Shown: positions 1 to 11,436, counted from the stretch's first letter. The stretch is DNA of 64,000 nucleotides from Opitutia bacterium (GCA_947453695.1 CANGHW010000003.1:1-64000); one strand, 5' to 3'. The notes: generated by a model from the letters alone, not told the origin. Numbers and translations are program-made.

Positions 1-628
1 CGAGGAGGCGCTGGCGCTCGGCGGCGCGGGCCGGATCGATGCCCTCGGGCGGCATGAAGCCGGCAGGGCCGGTCTCGGTGTTGACGAGATAGATGTAGCC
101 GTGTTTCGCCCCGAGAAACCCGGGGCCGCGGCTCACGCTTGGGTAGCCAATGAGCAGATAGGCCGGGACCGCGTCGCTCGCGGCGCCGCGCTGATGTGCG
201 ATCACCGAACCGAGGGACGGATAGATCGTGCTCCCGCTGACGGCACGGCCCGTGTGGACAAAGTTAGTCGCGAGCGCGTGCTCGATGCCGAGCTTGTGAT
301 TCACCGTGCGCACGGCCGTCACGTGCTCGGCGAGGCGTGCGGTCTGCGCGAGGTGTTCGGTGAACTGCACTCCGGGGACGGCGGTATCGATGAGGTCGTA
401 ATCGGTGCCGGCGACGGCGGGCTTGGACTTTGAGTTACCGCGTTTCTTCGGGTCGAAGGTGTCAATCTGCGACATTCCGCCCCCGAGCCAGATGAAGATG
501 CAGTGGTCGGCCTTGCCCTTGGGAAATGAAACCGCGGTCGCCGACGCCGCGGCGGCACGGAGAGAGGAAGGGAGCGTGGCGAGAGCGCCCGCGGCGGCGG
601 AGGTGGCGAGAAATTCGCGGCGATTCAT
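1..628 (-). CDS. DUF1501 family protein, 3' part beyond the window
   Basis: The reading frame starts at an ATG at 628 and stays open to the left edge, so only the N-terminal ~209 residues are present. The protein begins MNRREFLATSAAAGALATLP, a twin-arginine (Tat) signal with RREFL followed by a hydrophobic stretch, which indicates export. It continues with HCIFIWLGGGMSQIDTFDPK, the typical start of the DUF1501 fold, an alkaline-phosphatase/sulfatase-like superfamily member. In Planctomycetes and Verrucomicrobia DUF1501 proteins are almost always encoded directly after a DUF1549/DUF1553 cytochrome protein, as here (17-nt gap). The biochemical role of the pair is not established; a periplasmic, redox-linked or polysaccharide-related role is usually inferred. 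Confidence 0.9.
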   Translation of the reverse strand, partial: MNRREFLATSAAAGALATLPSSLRAAAASATAVSFPKGKADHCIFIWLGGGMSQIDTFDPKKRGNSKSKPAVAGTDYDLIDTAVPGVQFTEHLAQTARLAEHVTAVRTVNHKLGIEHALATNFVHTGRAVSGSTIYPSLGSVIAHQRGAASDAVPAYLLIGYPSVSRGPGFLGAKHGYIYLVNTETGPAGFMPPEGIDPARAAERQRLL

Positions 629-645
629 GGGGACGGTGGGCGGGG

Positions 646-3600
646 TTAGCGGATGTGGGTCCACTCAGGGGCGTTGAGCATCGCCCAAAGGACATTTTCG
701 AAACGTTGACGCCAGCCGGAATCGAGGCGCGTGGTGGCAGGATCGCCGCGGCGAGCGGCGGACTCTTCTTCGAGGCGCCACGAGTTGGCCTCGCTCTTCA
801 TGTGATTCGACCACGCGACGAATTTCGGGCGGGGGCGCGGCGCGGTGGACGCGACGGCGGTCGTCGAGGTTGCGATGGCGGGAGATGAGGGCGAAGAAAC
901 TACGGAGAGGGAGACGCGTTTCGCGTAACCGGGGGAGAGCGCGTCGCGGTAGAAGGCGAGTTCCTTCGCGGTCGGTGGACGGGTGAAGAGGCGGAGAAAG
1001 AGACGGTCGATGAACGTGTCGAGCGGCTGGTTCTCAAGCGCGAAGGATGTGAGGCCGTGGTCGTCGCTGAGGCGCGTGAGCCAGGTCATCATAATGCCAT
1101 TGGAGAGGAGTGCGGGCTGGAGGACGTTGGCGGCGACTTCGCGGACGCCGAGCCCAGGATCGGGCCGCGCGCCGCGCCAGCCGAAGACCTCCATGACCTC
1201 AGCGACGGCCTGGAGGCGCGGGAGCATGAGGCTGGGGCGGTCGCGTTCGTTGGAGTTGGAACCGAGCATCCAAGCGCGCGTGGCACGACCGAGGTCGAGG
1301 GCATTGTCGATCGTGCGGACGCTGTCGATGTCGAGATTGACCTGCTCAAGGGCGAAGGGCTTGCCGGTCGCAGCGAAGAGGGAGTCGACAAACTGTTCGG
1401 CGGAGATGTGGCGCGGGGCCGGCGCAGTGAACAGCGGGCCAGTCTCGGCAAGCGCGGGATCAGCGGCGCGCTGGTAGGCATGGGAATTCAGGACCAGGCG
1501 GGCGATGGCTTTTTGATCATAGCCCGAGCGGACGAGTTCGCGGGCGAGCCAGCGGAGGAGTGCGGGGTGAGAGTTGGCGCTCTTCTCCCAATCGCCGACG
1601 ACCTCGACCAGACCGCGACCCATGAAGCGCTGCCAGAGACGGTTCACCATGACGGAGGCGAAGCGTTCGTTCTGCGGCGCGGTGATGAGCGCGGCGAGGC
1701 GGTCGCGGGTGTCGGCTGGGCGCTCGGCCAGTGCGGCGGCGGTTTTCTCATCGCAGAACTCGGCAAACGGCCACGCCGGCGCGACGCTGGTGCCGGGAGC
1801 GAGCGTGACCTCGATCATCGGCTCGCGGCCACCAAGGCGAAGGTGCTCGAGGACGACGCTGCTGGTTTTCGGAACCTTGAGCGGCGCGGCGCCGAGCATC
1901 GCGGCGAGTTGGAAGAGGTCTTTTTGCTTCGAAACGTGCGTAGGCGCGTCGTGGCAGCGGGCGCACTTCATTTCAACGCCGAGAAAGGCAGAACCGAGGA
2001 TGATGCCCTTGGCGGCCATCGGGACGTCATTTTGCGAGGCAATGGAGAAACCGGCGGGGCCGCCGAAGCGCTCGCTGCCCTCCTGGCGGACGAGTTCGGT
2101 GACGAAGAGATCGAGAGGCTTGTTGTCGAGGAGCGACTCGTGGAGCCACCAGCGGAAAGGGCCGGTGTTGTTCAGCGTGGGGTTAATGAGATTGGGATTC
2201 TCGGCGAGGACCTCGAGCCAGTAGCCCATGCCGGCATCGGCCCAGCGCGGATCGGCGAGGAGACGGTCGATTGTGGCGGTGCGGCGCGTAGCCGCGGGCA
2301 ACGCGCGAAAGGTGGCGATCTCGGCCTCCGTGGGGACAACGCCGACGGTGTCGAGCGTGACGCGACGGAGAAACGTGAGGTCATCCGTCAGCGGCGTGAG
2401 CGCGAAACTCGTGGCCTGCACCTCGGGCCAGGGGGCACCCTCTTCGATCCAGCGCCGGAGCGTGGCGATATCCTTGGCGGCGAGGCGGTCGCCCTTGGCG
2501 GGCATGACTTCCTCGGCGTCGGTGCTCGTGATGCGCTGGATGATCGGGCTCTCGGCGGGCTTACCGGGGATGAGCGCGGGGCCGTCGGACTTGCCGCCGT
2601 GGAGGGCGGCGGCGCGTTGATCAAGGCGAAGGCCGCCTTTGACCTTGCCGCCCTGATGGCAGCTGTAGCAGTTGGCTTCGAGGATCGGTTTTACGTCGCG
2701 GAAGAAATCGATGCCGCCCTTTTTCATCGGCGCGTAATCGGCCGCGACGGCCGCGATGCGCTCGGCGATGAAATGATCGATGGGATTGTGCGCCGGGAAC
2801 TTCGGCGGGAGCACCGGCACGGGCACCTCAGCGGAGGAAGCGAGCCAGGCACGGGCGGCATCGCGACGTGTGGCCCAATACGGTGCGTGCTCGGCGCGGC
2901 GCGCGGCGCGCGCGGTGGCGTTCATCGCCGCGAGGCGGGCGCGACGCTCGGCTTCGTAGGCGGACCAGCCGGCATCGGTGTAGGCAACGCGACGCGGGCC
3001 GGGCGTAAGGAGTTGCCATGAGGAGGTGCCGGCGAGGGAGACAGCGACAACCGTTTCGCCCAACTCGGGGCGGAAGGGTTTCTTGCTCTTCGGCTCCATC
3101 GCGCCGACGAGCGTCTCAAGGACCACGGTGAGCGGAGCGCCGGTGGACTCGATTTCCGTCCAGCTCTCGCGGTTGCCGGGCGGGGCGAAACGAAAATCGG
3201 GGCCGAGATCGAGGTAGCTCTCGGGCGTGCGGACGGGCAGCTCGCCGGCATTGCCGACAGCGAACTCGGCGGGTTGGGCGAAGGGCGTATCGAGGATCTT
3301 TTTGCCGTCGACGAAGAGGCGAGACTCACCGCGGGCGCGGAGGAGCAGGCGGTGTCTACCGGGCGGGAGCGTCACTTCGGCCGAAGCGCGGACGAGCGTG
3401 GGGAAGGCGCGGTCGGCGCGAACGCCGGTGGAAATGTATTTCTGCGGGAGGTCGAAGAGCCCGAAGGCGTCCTCGGTATAGGTCTCGGTGGCGGGGGTAG
3501 CGGCCGGCTGGTCGCCCAAGGGTTTGACGTCGCGCTCGCAGATTTCGACGCGCACTACCGCGGCAGGCGAAGAGGCGGCGTGAACGGAGAACGCAGCCAC

Positions 3601-3651
3601 CCACACGAAGAACGCGAGGACGAGCAAAGGGACGCGAAAACGAGAAAACAT
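646..3651 (-). CDS. PSD1 and planctomycete cytochrome C domain protein (DUF1549/DUF1553)
   Basis: This is an exported protein of about 1001 residues. I chose the ATG at 3651 because it begins a clean Sec signal (MFSRFRVPLLVLAFFVW, then AHAA); the in-frame extension upstream is not signal-like. The N-terminal ~200 residues look like a beta-rich carbohydrate-binding or PA14-type region. A c-type haem site CYSCH near residue 327 is followed by the conserved GGLRLDQ, PGKP and VMPAKGD segments of the planctomycete cytochrome C (PSCyt1) domain. A DUF1549 region contains a second haem-like site, CARCH (about residue 565), and the C-terminal third is DUF1553. It sits just upstream of the DUF1501 gene. 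The family is well recognised, but its substrate is unknown. Confidence 0.93.
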   Translation of the reverse strand: MFSRFRVPLLVLAFFVWVAAFSVHAASSPAAVVRVEICERDVKPLGDQPAATPATETYTEDAFGLFDLPQKYISTGVRADRAFPTLVRASAEVTLPPGRHRLLLRARGESRLFVDGKKILDTPFAQPAEFAVGNAGELPVRTPESYLDLGPDFRFAPPGNRESWTEIESTGAPLTVVLETLVGAMEPKSKKPFRPELGETVVAVSLAGTSSWQLLTPGPRRVAYTDAGWSAYEAERRARLAAMNATARAARRAEHAPYWATRRDAARAWLASSAEVPVPVLPPKFPAHNPIDHFIAERIAAVAADYAPMKKGGIDFFRDVKPILEANCYSCHQGGKVKGGLRLDQRAAALHGGKSDGPALIPGKPAESPIIQRITSTDAEEVMPAKGDRLAAKDIATLRRWIEEGAPWPEVQATSFALTPLTDDLTFLRRVTLDTVGVVPTEAEIATFRALPAATRRTATIDRLLADPRWADAGMGYWLEVLAENPNLINPTLNNTGPFRWWLHESLLDNKPLDLFVTELVRQEGSERFGGPAGFSIASQNDVPMAAKGIILGSAFLGVEMKCARCHDAPTHVSKQKDLFQLAAMLGAAPLKVPKTSSVVLEHLRLGGREPMIEVTLAPGTSVAPAWPFAEFCDEKTAAALAERPADTRDRLAALITAPQNERFASVMVNRLWQRFMGRGLVEVVGDWEKSANSHPALLRWLARELVRSGYDQKAIARLVLNSHAYQRAADPALAETGPLFTAPAPRHISAEQFVDSLFAATGKPFALEQVNLDIDSVRTIDNALDLGRATRAWMLGSNSNERDRPSLMLPRLQAVAEVMEVFGWRGARPDPGLGVREVAANVLQPALLSNGIMMTWLTRLSDDHGLTSFALENQPLDTFIDRLFLRLFTRPPTAKELAFYRDALSPGYAKRVSLSVVSSPSSPAIATSTTAVASTAPRPRPKFVAWSNHMKSEANSWRLEEESAARRGDPATTRLDSGWRQRFENVLWAMLNAPEWTHIR

Positions 3652-3753
3652 GGACGAGCCGAAAGGGGTGTGAGGTCCTAGCAAACGCAGGCGGCGAAAG
3701 ATTTCACGTGCGGGCGTATCCCACTTTCGTGCTGAGTATGCTCAAAATCAAAC

Positions 3754-3772
3754 CGGCGGCCATAAACCGCCG
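3754..3772 (-). terminator. Possible terminator after gpsA
   Basis: A 6-bp GC stem (CGGCGG paired with CCGCCG, 7-nt loop) lies just past the gpsA stop on the minus strand. It is followed in that direction by a T-rich stretch (GGTTTGATTTTG). The stem is short, so the call is moderate. Confidence 0.5.
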
Positions 3773-3792
3773 CGACCTTGGAAGTCGAAAAT

Positions 3793-4806
3793 CTACCGCG
3801 AGGGGGCGGTCTCGCGTTTCAGGCCGCGGGTCATGAGGGCGGAGAGGGCGGCGGCAGGTTGCTTGCCCTCAAAGAGGATCGCGTGGACCTCGCGCAAAAT
3901 CGGCGCCTCGATGCCACGAGCGACGCAGAGCTCATTGAAGGCAGCAGCGGTCTTGTGGCCTTCGACGACGGTTTTGCGCTGGTCGAGGAGACTCGCGACC
4001 GTGGCGCCTTCGCCAAGGCGGCAGCCGAACTGACGGTTGCGACTCCAGCCGCCGTGACACGTGGCGACGAGGTCGCCGAAGCCACTGAGGCCATAGAACG
4101 TTTCAGGCTTGGCCCCGAGGGCGATGCCGACGCGGACCATCTCGGCGAGAGCGCGGGTGAGGAGCGCGGCCTTGGTGTTGTCGCCGAGGCGCAAGCCGTC
4201 GCAACAACCAGCGGCAATGGCGTAGATGTTTTTCAGGCAACCGCCGAATTCGACGCCAGGCAGATCGTCGCCGGTGTAGACGCGGAGTGTCGGGCCGCTG
4301 ATGGCAGTTTGGACCTCAGTGAGAAATGCCGAAGGCGCGGCGGCAGCCAACACCATGGCGGCGGGGAGTCCGCGGGCGACCTCGGCAGCGTTGGTCGGAC
4401 CGGTGAGGGCGCCGACGAGGAGGCCGGGCAACGATTCGCCGATGACCTCGGAAGGACGCAGGTGGGTGCCGAGTTCGAGGCCCTTCGCGAGACTGACGAC
4501 GAGACCGACGCGATGGCTGACCGGTAACGCATCGCGCACGCGGGTGCAGGTTTCACGGAGTGCCTGGGTGGGACACGCCAGCACGATCACGTCGGCGGCC
4601 GAAAGCGCGACGGAAAGGTTGGCGGTGATCGCGAGGGAGGGGGCCAGTGCGATGCCCGAGAGGTAATCAGTGTTCTCGCGCGTCGCGAGGAGCGCAGCGG
4701 CTTGCTCCGAGCGGCGCGGAGCGAGCGTGACCGCGTGGCCGGCACGGACGAGGTGGAGGGCAAATGCGGTGCCCCAAGCTCCGGCTCCGACAACGGTGAA
4801 GTTCAT
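3793..4806 (-). CDS. gpsA: NAD(P)+-dependent glycerol-3-phosphate dehydrogenase
   Basis: Cytoplasmic enzyme of about 337 residues that reduces dihydroxyacetone phosphate to sn-glycerol-3-phosphate, the backbone of phospholipids. The protein starts MNFTVVGAGAWGTAFALHL, the canonical GxGxxG dinucleotide-binding fold of GpsA. Further family motifs are SLAKGLE, a GPTNAAEVARG segment (GPSFAxEV in the family) and KNIYAIAAGCCDGLRLGDN with the catalytic Lys, followed by GLSGFGDLVATC. The ATG at 4806 puts the Rossmann glycine loop at the normal distance from the N-terminus. It lies 94 nt downstream of lysA on the same strand, with a REP-like hairpin between them. Confidence 0.96.
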   Translation of the reverse strand: MNFTVVGAGAWGTAFALHLVRAGHAVTLAPRRSEQAAALLATRENTDYLSGIALAPSLAITANLSVALSAADVIVLACPTQALRETCTRVRDALPVSHRVGLVVSLAKGLELGTHLRPSEVIGESLPGLLVGALTGPTNAAEVARGLPAAMVLAAAAPSAFLTEVQTAISGPTLRVYTGDDLPGVEFGGCLKNIYAIAAGCCDGLRLGDNTKAALLTRALAEMVRVGIALGAKPETFYGLSGFGDLVATCHGGWSRNRQFGCRLGEGATVASLLDQRKTVVEGHKTAAAFNELCVARGIEAPILREVHAILFEGKQPAAALSALMTRGLKRETAPSR

Positions 4807-4858
4807 GGCGTTGGTTTGCCCATGGAACACACGGAAGACACGGAAATTGAGGCGGGCG

Positions 4859-4884
4859 AAGGGCCGGTCGGAAGACCGACCCTT
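4859..4884. repeat. REP-like intergenic palindrome
   Basis: An imperfect hairpin, AAGGG(C)CGGTC-GGAA-GACCG(A)CCCTT, sits between lysA and gpsA. It resembles the terminator hairpin at 49812-49837 (CCGGTC/GACCGG core) and other palindromes in this window that end in CCGNCCCT. It could attenuate lysA read-through or be a member of a dispersed repeat family. Confidence 0.6.
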
Positions 4885-4900
4885 CTTGCGCAGATCACAC

Positions 4901-6205
4901 TTACTTGAGGAAGGCCGGAATCTTTTCGCCGGCGATCATCTGCTCGAAGGTCTCGCGAGTGTTGATGAGTTCGAAAGCGCTGCCCTTGACGAGGATTTCG
5001 GCGGCCATGGCGCGGGTATTGTAGCGGTTGGCCATCGCGTAGCCGTAAGCGCCGGCACTCATGAAGGCGACCAGCTCGCCTTCACCGACTTCCTGCAGCT
5101 GGCGGTCCTTGGCGAAGCAGTCACCACTCTCGCAGATCGGGCCGACGACGTCGGCGACGAGAGCGCGGCGGGACGAGTCACGGTGGAGCGGGACGATCTC
5201 GTGGTAGCTGTCATACATCGCCGGCCGGACGAGATCATTCATGGCGGCGTCGACGATCAGGAAGTTCTTCCCGGCGCCGCGCTTGAGGTGCTCGACGCGC
5301 GAAAGGAGGACACCGGAATTGCCGACCATGAAGCGGCCGTGCTCGAGAAGGATCTTGAGGCCGAGTGGCTGGAGGCGCGGGACGAGGGCGGCGCCATAGG
5401 ACTCGGGCGTGAGCGGGCGCTGATCGGCAGGTTGGGAGTCCCACCAGGCGGCCTGACCGCTGGCGAGGGCATCCTTGTAGATGATGCCCATGCCCCCACC
5501 GATGGAGAAATAGGTGATACCATACTTGGCCTTCAGCTCGGCGGCGAAGGGCGCGACCTTCTCGACCGCCTCGACGAACGGGGCAACGGAGGTGAGCTGC
5601 GAACCGATGTGCATCTGCACGCCCTTGATGGCGATGTGGGGATACTTCGAAGCGGCTTCGTAGGCGGCGGCGGCATACTTGAGCGGGATGCCGAACTTGT
5701 TGTCGCTCTTGCCGGTGGTGATCTTGGCGTGGGTGTGGGCATCAACGTCGGGGTTGACGCGGATGGCGATGGGGGCCTTCACGCCGAGCTTACCGGCGAC
5801 GTGGTTGATGCGGGCGAGCTCGGGCTCGCTTTCGACGTGGAAGGAGAAGATGCCGTTCTCGAGGGCGAGTTGGATCTCGGCCTCGGTCTTGCCGACGCCG
5901 GCAAAGACGCTGGTTTTCACGTTTGAACCGGCAGCGAGCACGCGGCGGATCTCGCCACCGCTCACGAGATCGAAGCCTGCACCGAGGTTGGCGAAGTGGC
6001 GCAGAATCGCGATGTTCGAGTTGGCCTTCATCGCGAAGCAGAGCTGAGCATCGAGCCCGGCAAGGCCGCGCTGGAGGCGGCGGTAGTTATCCTCCATCGT
6101 CGAGGCGCTATAGACGTAGGTGGGGGTGCCGTAGAGCTTGGCCACGGCGGCGAGATCGACGGACTCGCAATGAAGATTGTGACCGGAATAGTGGTAGTGG
6201 TGCAT
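4901..6205 (-). CDS. lysA: Diaminopimelate decarboxylase
   Basis: PLP-dependent, alanine-racemase-fold enzyme of about 434 residues that decarboxylates meso-diaminopimelate to L-lysine. The start is taken at the ATG at 6205 (MHHYHYSGHNLHCESVDL); upstream in-frame codons do not look coding. The PLP-lysine segment CFAMKANSNIAILRHFANLG is near residue 60. A glycine-rich phosphate loop (SIGGGMGI) lies mid-protein. The C-terminal barrel has GPICESGDCFAKDR, containing the CESGD active-site motif of the family, and SAGAYGYAMANRYN. The gene order lysA-gpsA suggests cotranscription, but no functional link is needed. Confidence 0.96.
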   Translation of the reverse strand: MHHYHYSGHNLHCESVDLAAVAKLYGTPTYVYSASTMEDNYRRLQRGLAGLDAQLCFAMKANSNIAILRHFANLGAGFDLVSGGEIRRVLAAGSNVKTSVFAGVGKTEAEIQLALENGIFSFHVESEPELARINHVAGKLGVKAPIAIRVNPDVDAHTHAKITTGKSDNKFGIPLKYAAAAYEAASKYPHIAIKGVQMHIGSQLTSVAPFVEAVEKVAPFAAELKAKYGITYFSIGGGMGIIYKDALASGQAAWWDSQPADQRPLTPESYGAALVPRLQPLGLKILLEHGRFMVGNSGVLLSRVEHLKRGAGKNFLIVDAAMNDLVRPAMYDSYHEIVPLHRDSSRRALVADVVGPICESGDCFAKDRQLQEVGEGELVAFMSAGAYGYAMANRYNTRAMAAEILVKGSAFELINTRETFEQMIAGEKIPAFLK

Positions 6206-6471
6206 AAGCGCGGGCGAAGGGTCGGAGAAAAAAGTGCGAAAGCACCGAACGTAGCGAGTTTCCCCTTGAAAAAACGACACCAAATTTCGCTGATGCGGGC
6301 GTGCTTCGCGCCCTCCTCCATTTTTGTCGCCGTCCCGCCCTTCGTTTCGGGCTAAGACAGGACAATCGTGGGCGTTTTCGGGACCCGCGGTTCGCGAGTT
6401 TTATCGGCCAGAACAACCGCACCAAGCTCGATACGGACTTCCAAGACACCGTGCTGCGGGGTCGGAAACTG

Positions 6472-6555
6472 GTGAAGAATATCCTGCGTTTGGCCCTGTT
6501 CGGTGGCGGCGCGTGGATCGTAGTCGAGAGTGCCAAGGCATTGTCGGTCTTCTGA
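6472..6555 (+). CDS. Possible 27-residue membrane peptide
   Basis: A GTG-started frame encodes MKNILRLALFGGGAWIVVES followed by AKALSVF. It has a basic N-terminus, one hydrophobic segment and a stop just before the hairpin at 6577. The frame is open upstream to 6301, so a longer product (up to 84 residues) is possible. No recognised family and no clear ribosome binding site; treat as tentative. Confidence 0.28.
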   Translation: MKNILRLALFGGGAWIVVESAKALSVF

Positions 6556-6576
6556 GTAGGCCGGCCGGGCACGAAA

Positions 6577-6609
6577 AAGCGGCCCCCACGGCTGGCGCAG
6601 GGACCGCTT
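6577..6609 (-). terminator. Terminator for the small gene at 6633-6860
   Basis: On the minus strand, AAGCGG pairs with CCGCTT around a GC-rich interior, followed by TTTTCG. It lies 24 nt past the stop of the small membrane protein gene. Confidence 0.6.
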
Positions 6610-6632
6610 CTTCCAGTGCGAACCGGCGGAGA

Positions 6633-6860
6633 TCAGGCCGCCAGTCCAAGTCGTTCGCTACGCGTCGCGGTCGTGCCAGCGGTTGCCTGCGCTGACGTGG
6701 CGAAGCTCGTGCGAGTGGTCTGCGCATAGTCGCGGAAGGTGATCGCCAGAACGCCGACCACGGCGAAGAGCGACGTAGCGGCTTCGAGGCCGGCCGAGGT
6801 GAGAACCAAGGCGAAAAGCGCGGCGACCGAAGCGGCGAGAACGAAAGAGGATGTTTTCAT
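6633..6860 (-). CDS. Small hypothetical membrane protein
   Basis: A 75-residue protein beginning MKTSSFVLAASVAALFALVL. Two hydrophobic segments are visible (residues ~5-25 and ~30-48, the latter SLFAVVGVLAITFRDYA), so it is probably a two-span inner membrane protein or a cleaved export signal plus one span. The C-terminal tail is Thr/Ala-rich (TTRTSFATSAQATAGTTATR). The ATG at 6860 is preferred over one three codons upstream. It has its own terminator hairpin downstream. I do not recognise a family; the composition and clean start make it likely real. Confidence 0.65.
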   Translation of the reverse strand: MKTSSFVLAASVAALFALVLTSAGLEAATSLFAVVGVLAITFRDYAQTTRTSFATSAQATAGTTATRSERLGLAA

Positions 6861-7106
6861 GGTGAGCATTGAGTTGATGCCCTAAAAACACAGCGCGCGG
6901 CGGAAAGTTACAGGAAAGCGTGGCCAAGGTGGTCGCACCGACGATGAAGGAGAGCAGGCGTAGCCGCGCACAGCACAGCGCGGCGGCGCCCGCGCCTCAT
7001 GCCGACTCGAAGGAGGCCTGAGGGGTGGCCGCGAAAGGAATTTTTCCGGAGTTTTCCGCAGCCCGCCGCATTGACGCCCGGCGCGGCCTGCGCCCCACAA
7101 TCTGCA

Positions 7107-8648
7107 ATGTCCATCGCTCCGGTTCGCCCCACGCCGTTTCAGCGCCTCCTCAACCTCATCGAACGCGCCGGAAATATCCTGCCCAATTCCTCGACGCTCT
7201 TCGCCGGCCTGGCGGTCGGGGTGGTGCTGCTCTCATGGTGGGTGAGCGAACTCGGCGCGCAGGCAGTGCATCCCGCCACCGGGCAGGTCGTGCAGATCGT
7301 CAACCTCTGCTCAATCGAAGGCCTGCACCGGATGCTCGTGAACATCGTGCCGAACTTCATGGCGTTTCCTCCGCTCGGCAACGTGCTGGTGTGCCTGCTC
7401 GGCATCGCGGTCGCCGAGCGCACGGGGCTGATCAGCGCCGCGCTGCGCCTGATCGTCCTAAACGCCCCGCGCCGCCTGCTCACGCCGATCCTGATCTTCG
7501 GCGGCATCATGTCTCACTCGGGTGGCGACATCGGCTACGTATTGATGATCCCGCTGGGCGCAGCGGTCTTTCACACCGTGGGCCGCCACCCGATTGCCGG
7601 CCTCGCGGCGGTCTTCGCCGGTGTTTCGGGCGGCTTCAGTGCTAACCTGCTCATCAGCACGCTCGATCCTTTGCTCGCCGGAATCACTCAGGCCGCGGCC
7701 GCCGTGGTGAAACCCGGCATCGTGGTGCTCCCGACGGCGAACTATTATTTCCTGTTCACCGCGAGCTTCCTCCTCACGGCCATCGGCACCGTGGTGACGG
7801 AAAAAATCGTCGAGCCCCGCCTCGGTCCCTATACCGGGGCTGCACCGCGCGAGGAGTTAAAGCCGCTCACCGCCGCGGAGAAACGCGGGCTCTGGTGGAC
7901 GGCGGGCAGTTTGGCGCTGTTGGCCGCAGTGATCCTGTGGGGCCTGTTTGCCCCCGGCGGATTTCTGCTCGATCCGAAGAACCCCACATTCCTCGCCTCG
8001 TATTTCATGCGCGGCCTGATCGGCTTCATTTTCCTGATCGGCCTCACAGCCGGACTCGCCTACGGCCTCGGCGCACGGACGATCCTCAGCGACAGCGATG
8101 TGGTTCGCGGCATGGATGCGTCAATGACCACGATGGCTTCCTACATCGTGATGGCGTTTTTCGCCGCGCAGTTCCTCGCTTACTTCAACTGGACGAATCT
8201 TGGCACCGTCCTGGCGGTGAACGGCGCCGAGGGCATTAAGGCGCTGGGGCTGGATGGAAAACCGGTGCTGCTGATGGTGGCGCTCGTGCTGCTCTCGGCC
8301 GGCATCGATCTCGTAATGGGCAGCGCCTCGGCGAAGTGGACCCTGATGGCACCGATCTTCGTGCCGATGTTTATGCTGCTCGGCTACTCACCCGAGTTGG
8401 TGCAGGGCGCCTATCGCATCGGCGATTCGTGCTCCAATATCATTTCTCCACTCATGCTCTACTTCCCCCTGGTGCTGGGGTTTGCGCAGCGCTACGTGCC
8501 CTCGACCGGCATCGGCACCATGATTGCGACGATGATGCCGTATTCGATCACGTTCATCATCTCATGGACGTCGCTGCTGATCATCTGGATCGTGTGCGAT
8601 ATCCCGATGGGCCCAGGCGCCCCGCTGTTCCTGGCCAAAGAAGACTGA
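7107..8648 (+). CDS. AbgT-type p-aminobenzoyl-glutamate transporter
   Basis: Integral membrane transporter of 513 residues, the normal length for the AbgT family. It starts MSIAPVRPTPFQRLLNLIER at the ATG at 7107; the frame extends upstream, but that stretch lacks family features. Diagnostic segments are the first span (ILPNSSTLFAGLAVGVVLLSW), an early PPLGNVLVCLLGIAVAERTG loop and SHSGGDIGYVLMIPLGAAVF. Near the C-terminus are GSASAKWTLMAPIFVPM and RIGDSCSNIISPLM, the conserved re-entrant elements. Known members import p-aminobenzoyl-glutamate or export sulfonamides; the substrate here is not known. It is transcribed alone, convergent with sdhB. Confidence 0.93.
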   Translation: MSIAPVRPTPFQRLLNLIERAGNILPNSSTLFAGLAVGVVLLSWWVSELGAQAVHPATGQVVQIVNLCSIEGLHRMLVNIVPNFMAFPPLGNVLVCLLGIAVAERTGLISAALRLIVLNAPRRLLTPILIFGGIMSHSGGDIGYVLMIPLGAAVFHTVGRHPIAGLAAVFAGVSGGFSANLLISTLDPLLAGITQAAAAVVKPGIVVLPTANYYFLFTASFLLTAIGTVVTEKIVEPRLGPYTGAAPREELKPLTAAEKRGLWWTAGSLALLAAVILWGLFAPGGFLLDPKNPTFLASYFMRGLIGFIFLIGLTAGLAYGLGARTILSDSDVVRGMDASMTTMASYIVMAFFAAQFLAYFNWTNLGTVLAVNGAEGIKALGLDGKPVLLMVALVLLSAGIDLVMGSASAKWTLMAPIFVPMFMLLGYSPELVQGAYRIGDSCSNIISPLMLYFPLVLGFAQRYVPSTGIGTMIATMMPYSITFIISWTSLLIIWIVCDIPMGPGAPLFLAKED

Positions 8649-8666
8649 CCTCGGACTACAGCCAAC

Positions 8667-9479
8667 TCAGGCGCCGCCACCACCGGTGCTGGCGGCTTCC
8701 GGGCGGAAGGCGCTGCGGAGACTGGCGCTGAGATAGTCACGGTTTAAGCGGGCGATGAAGTCGTGGCTGATCGTCTTCGGGCAGGCGGCGCTGCACTCGT
8801 ATTGATTGGTGCAGTTGCCGAAGCCTTCTTCGTCCATCGTGTTAACCATGGCGAGGACGCGGCGGTCGCGCTCAGCCTGGCCCTGCGGGAGGAGGCCGAG
8901 GTGGCCGACCTTGGCGGAGACGAAAAGCATGGCGCTGGCATTTTTGCAGGCAGCTACGCAGGCACCGCAGCCGATGCACTGCGCGGCATCCATCGCGCGA
9001 TCAGCGTCGCCCTTCGGGACGGGAAGTCCATTAGCCTCAGGCGCGGAGCCGGCACGAGCGGTGATGAAGCCGCCGGCCTGCATAATCTTGTCGAAGGAGG
9101 TGCGGTCGACGACGAGGTCCTTGATGAGCGGGAAGGCGGCGGCGCGGAAGGGTTCGACGACGATAATGTCACCGTCGTGGAAGCTGCGCATGTAGGTCTG
9201 GCAGGTGGCGATGCCTTTGCCGGGACCGTGAGGCTTGCCGTTGATGGTGAGCGAGCAGGTGCCGCAGATGCCTTCACGGCAGTCGTGCGCGAAGGCGATT
9301 GGCTCTTCGCCGCGGGCGGTGAGCTCGTCGTTCACGACATCGAGCATCTCGAGGAAGGACATGTTCGGATTAAGGTCCTTGGCGGAGTAATCCTTGAACT
9401 GACCGAGCTCCTTCGGGCCGGACTGACGCCAGACGCGGAGAGTGACGCTGATGGATTTAGTGGAAGATGCGGCGACCAT
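8667..9479 (-). CDS. sdhB: Succinate dehydrogenase/fumarate reductase iron-sulfur subunit
   Basis: A 270-residue subunit that passes electrons from SdhA flavin to the quinone site. The N-terminal plant-type ferredoxin domain has the 2Fe-2S ligands in [10 protein letters not shown]. The C-terminal domain has [11 protein letters not shown] and [13 protein letters not shown] for the 4Fe-4S and 3Fe-4S clusters. It is the last gene of sdhC-sdhA-sdhB, 22 nt after sdhA, and converges with the AbgT transporter gene. The length and the single-cytochrome arrangement match the Bacteroidetes/Verrucomicrobia-type complex rather than the four-subunit E. coli enzyme. Confidence 0.97.
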   Translation of the reverse strand: MVAASSTKSISVTLRVWRQSGPKELGQFKDYSAKDLNPNMSFLEMLDVVNDELTARGEEPIAFAHDCREGICGTCSLTINGKPHGPGKGIATCQTYMRSFHDGDIIVVEPFRAAAFPLIKDLVVDRTSFDKIMQAGGFITARAGSAPEANGLPVPKGDADRAMDAAQCIGCGACVAACKNASAMLFVSAKVGHLGLLPQGQAERDRRVLAMVNTMDEEGFGNCTNQYECSAACPKTISHDFIARLNRDYLSASLRSAFRPEAASTGGGGA

Positions 9480-9501
9480 GGCGGAGAGGGGTTAGTGCGG
9501 C

Positions 9502-11424
<1,923 letters not shown>

Positions 11425-11436
11425 GACGGTGAAGAT

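Larger units (their letters stand above)
6206..6632. other. Mostly noncoding 427-nt region upstream of lysA
   Basis: This gap separates lysA (leftward) from a small leftward gene at 6633. It should hold the lysA promoter. Apart from a weak 27-codon reading frame (6472-6555, +) and a terminator hairpin (6577-6609) I see no convincing gene or RNA in it. Confidence 0.5.

Noticed and set aside
1057-3021. Long rightward open frame opposite the DUF1549/DUF1553 gene
   Set aside because: It is the antisense shadow of a high-GC gene; composition is Gly/Ala/Arg-rich without motifs, while the opposite frame has clear haem sites.
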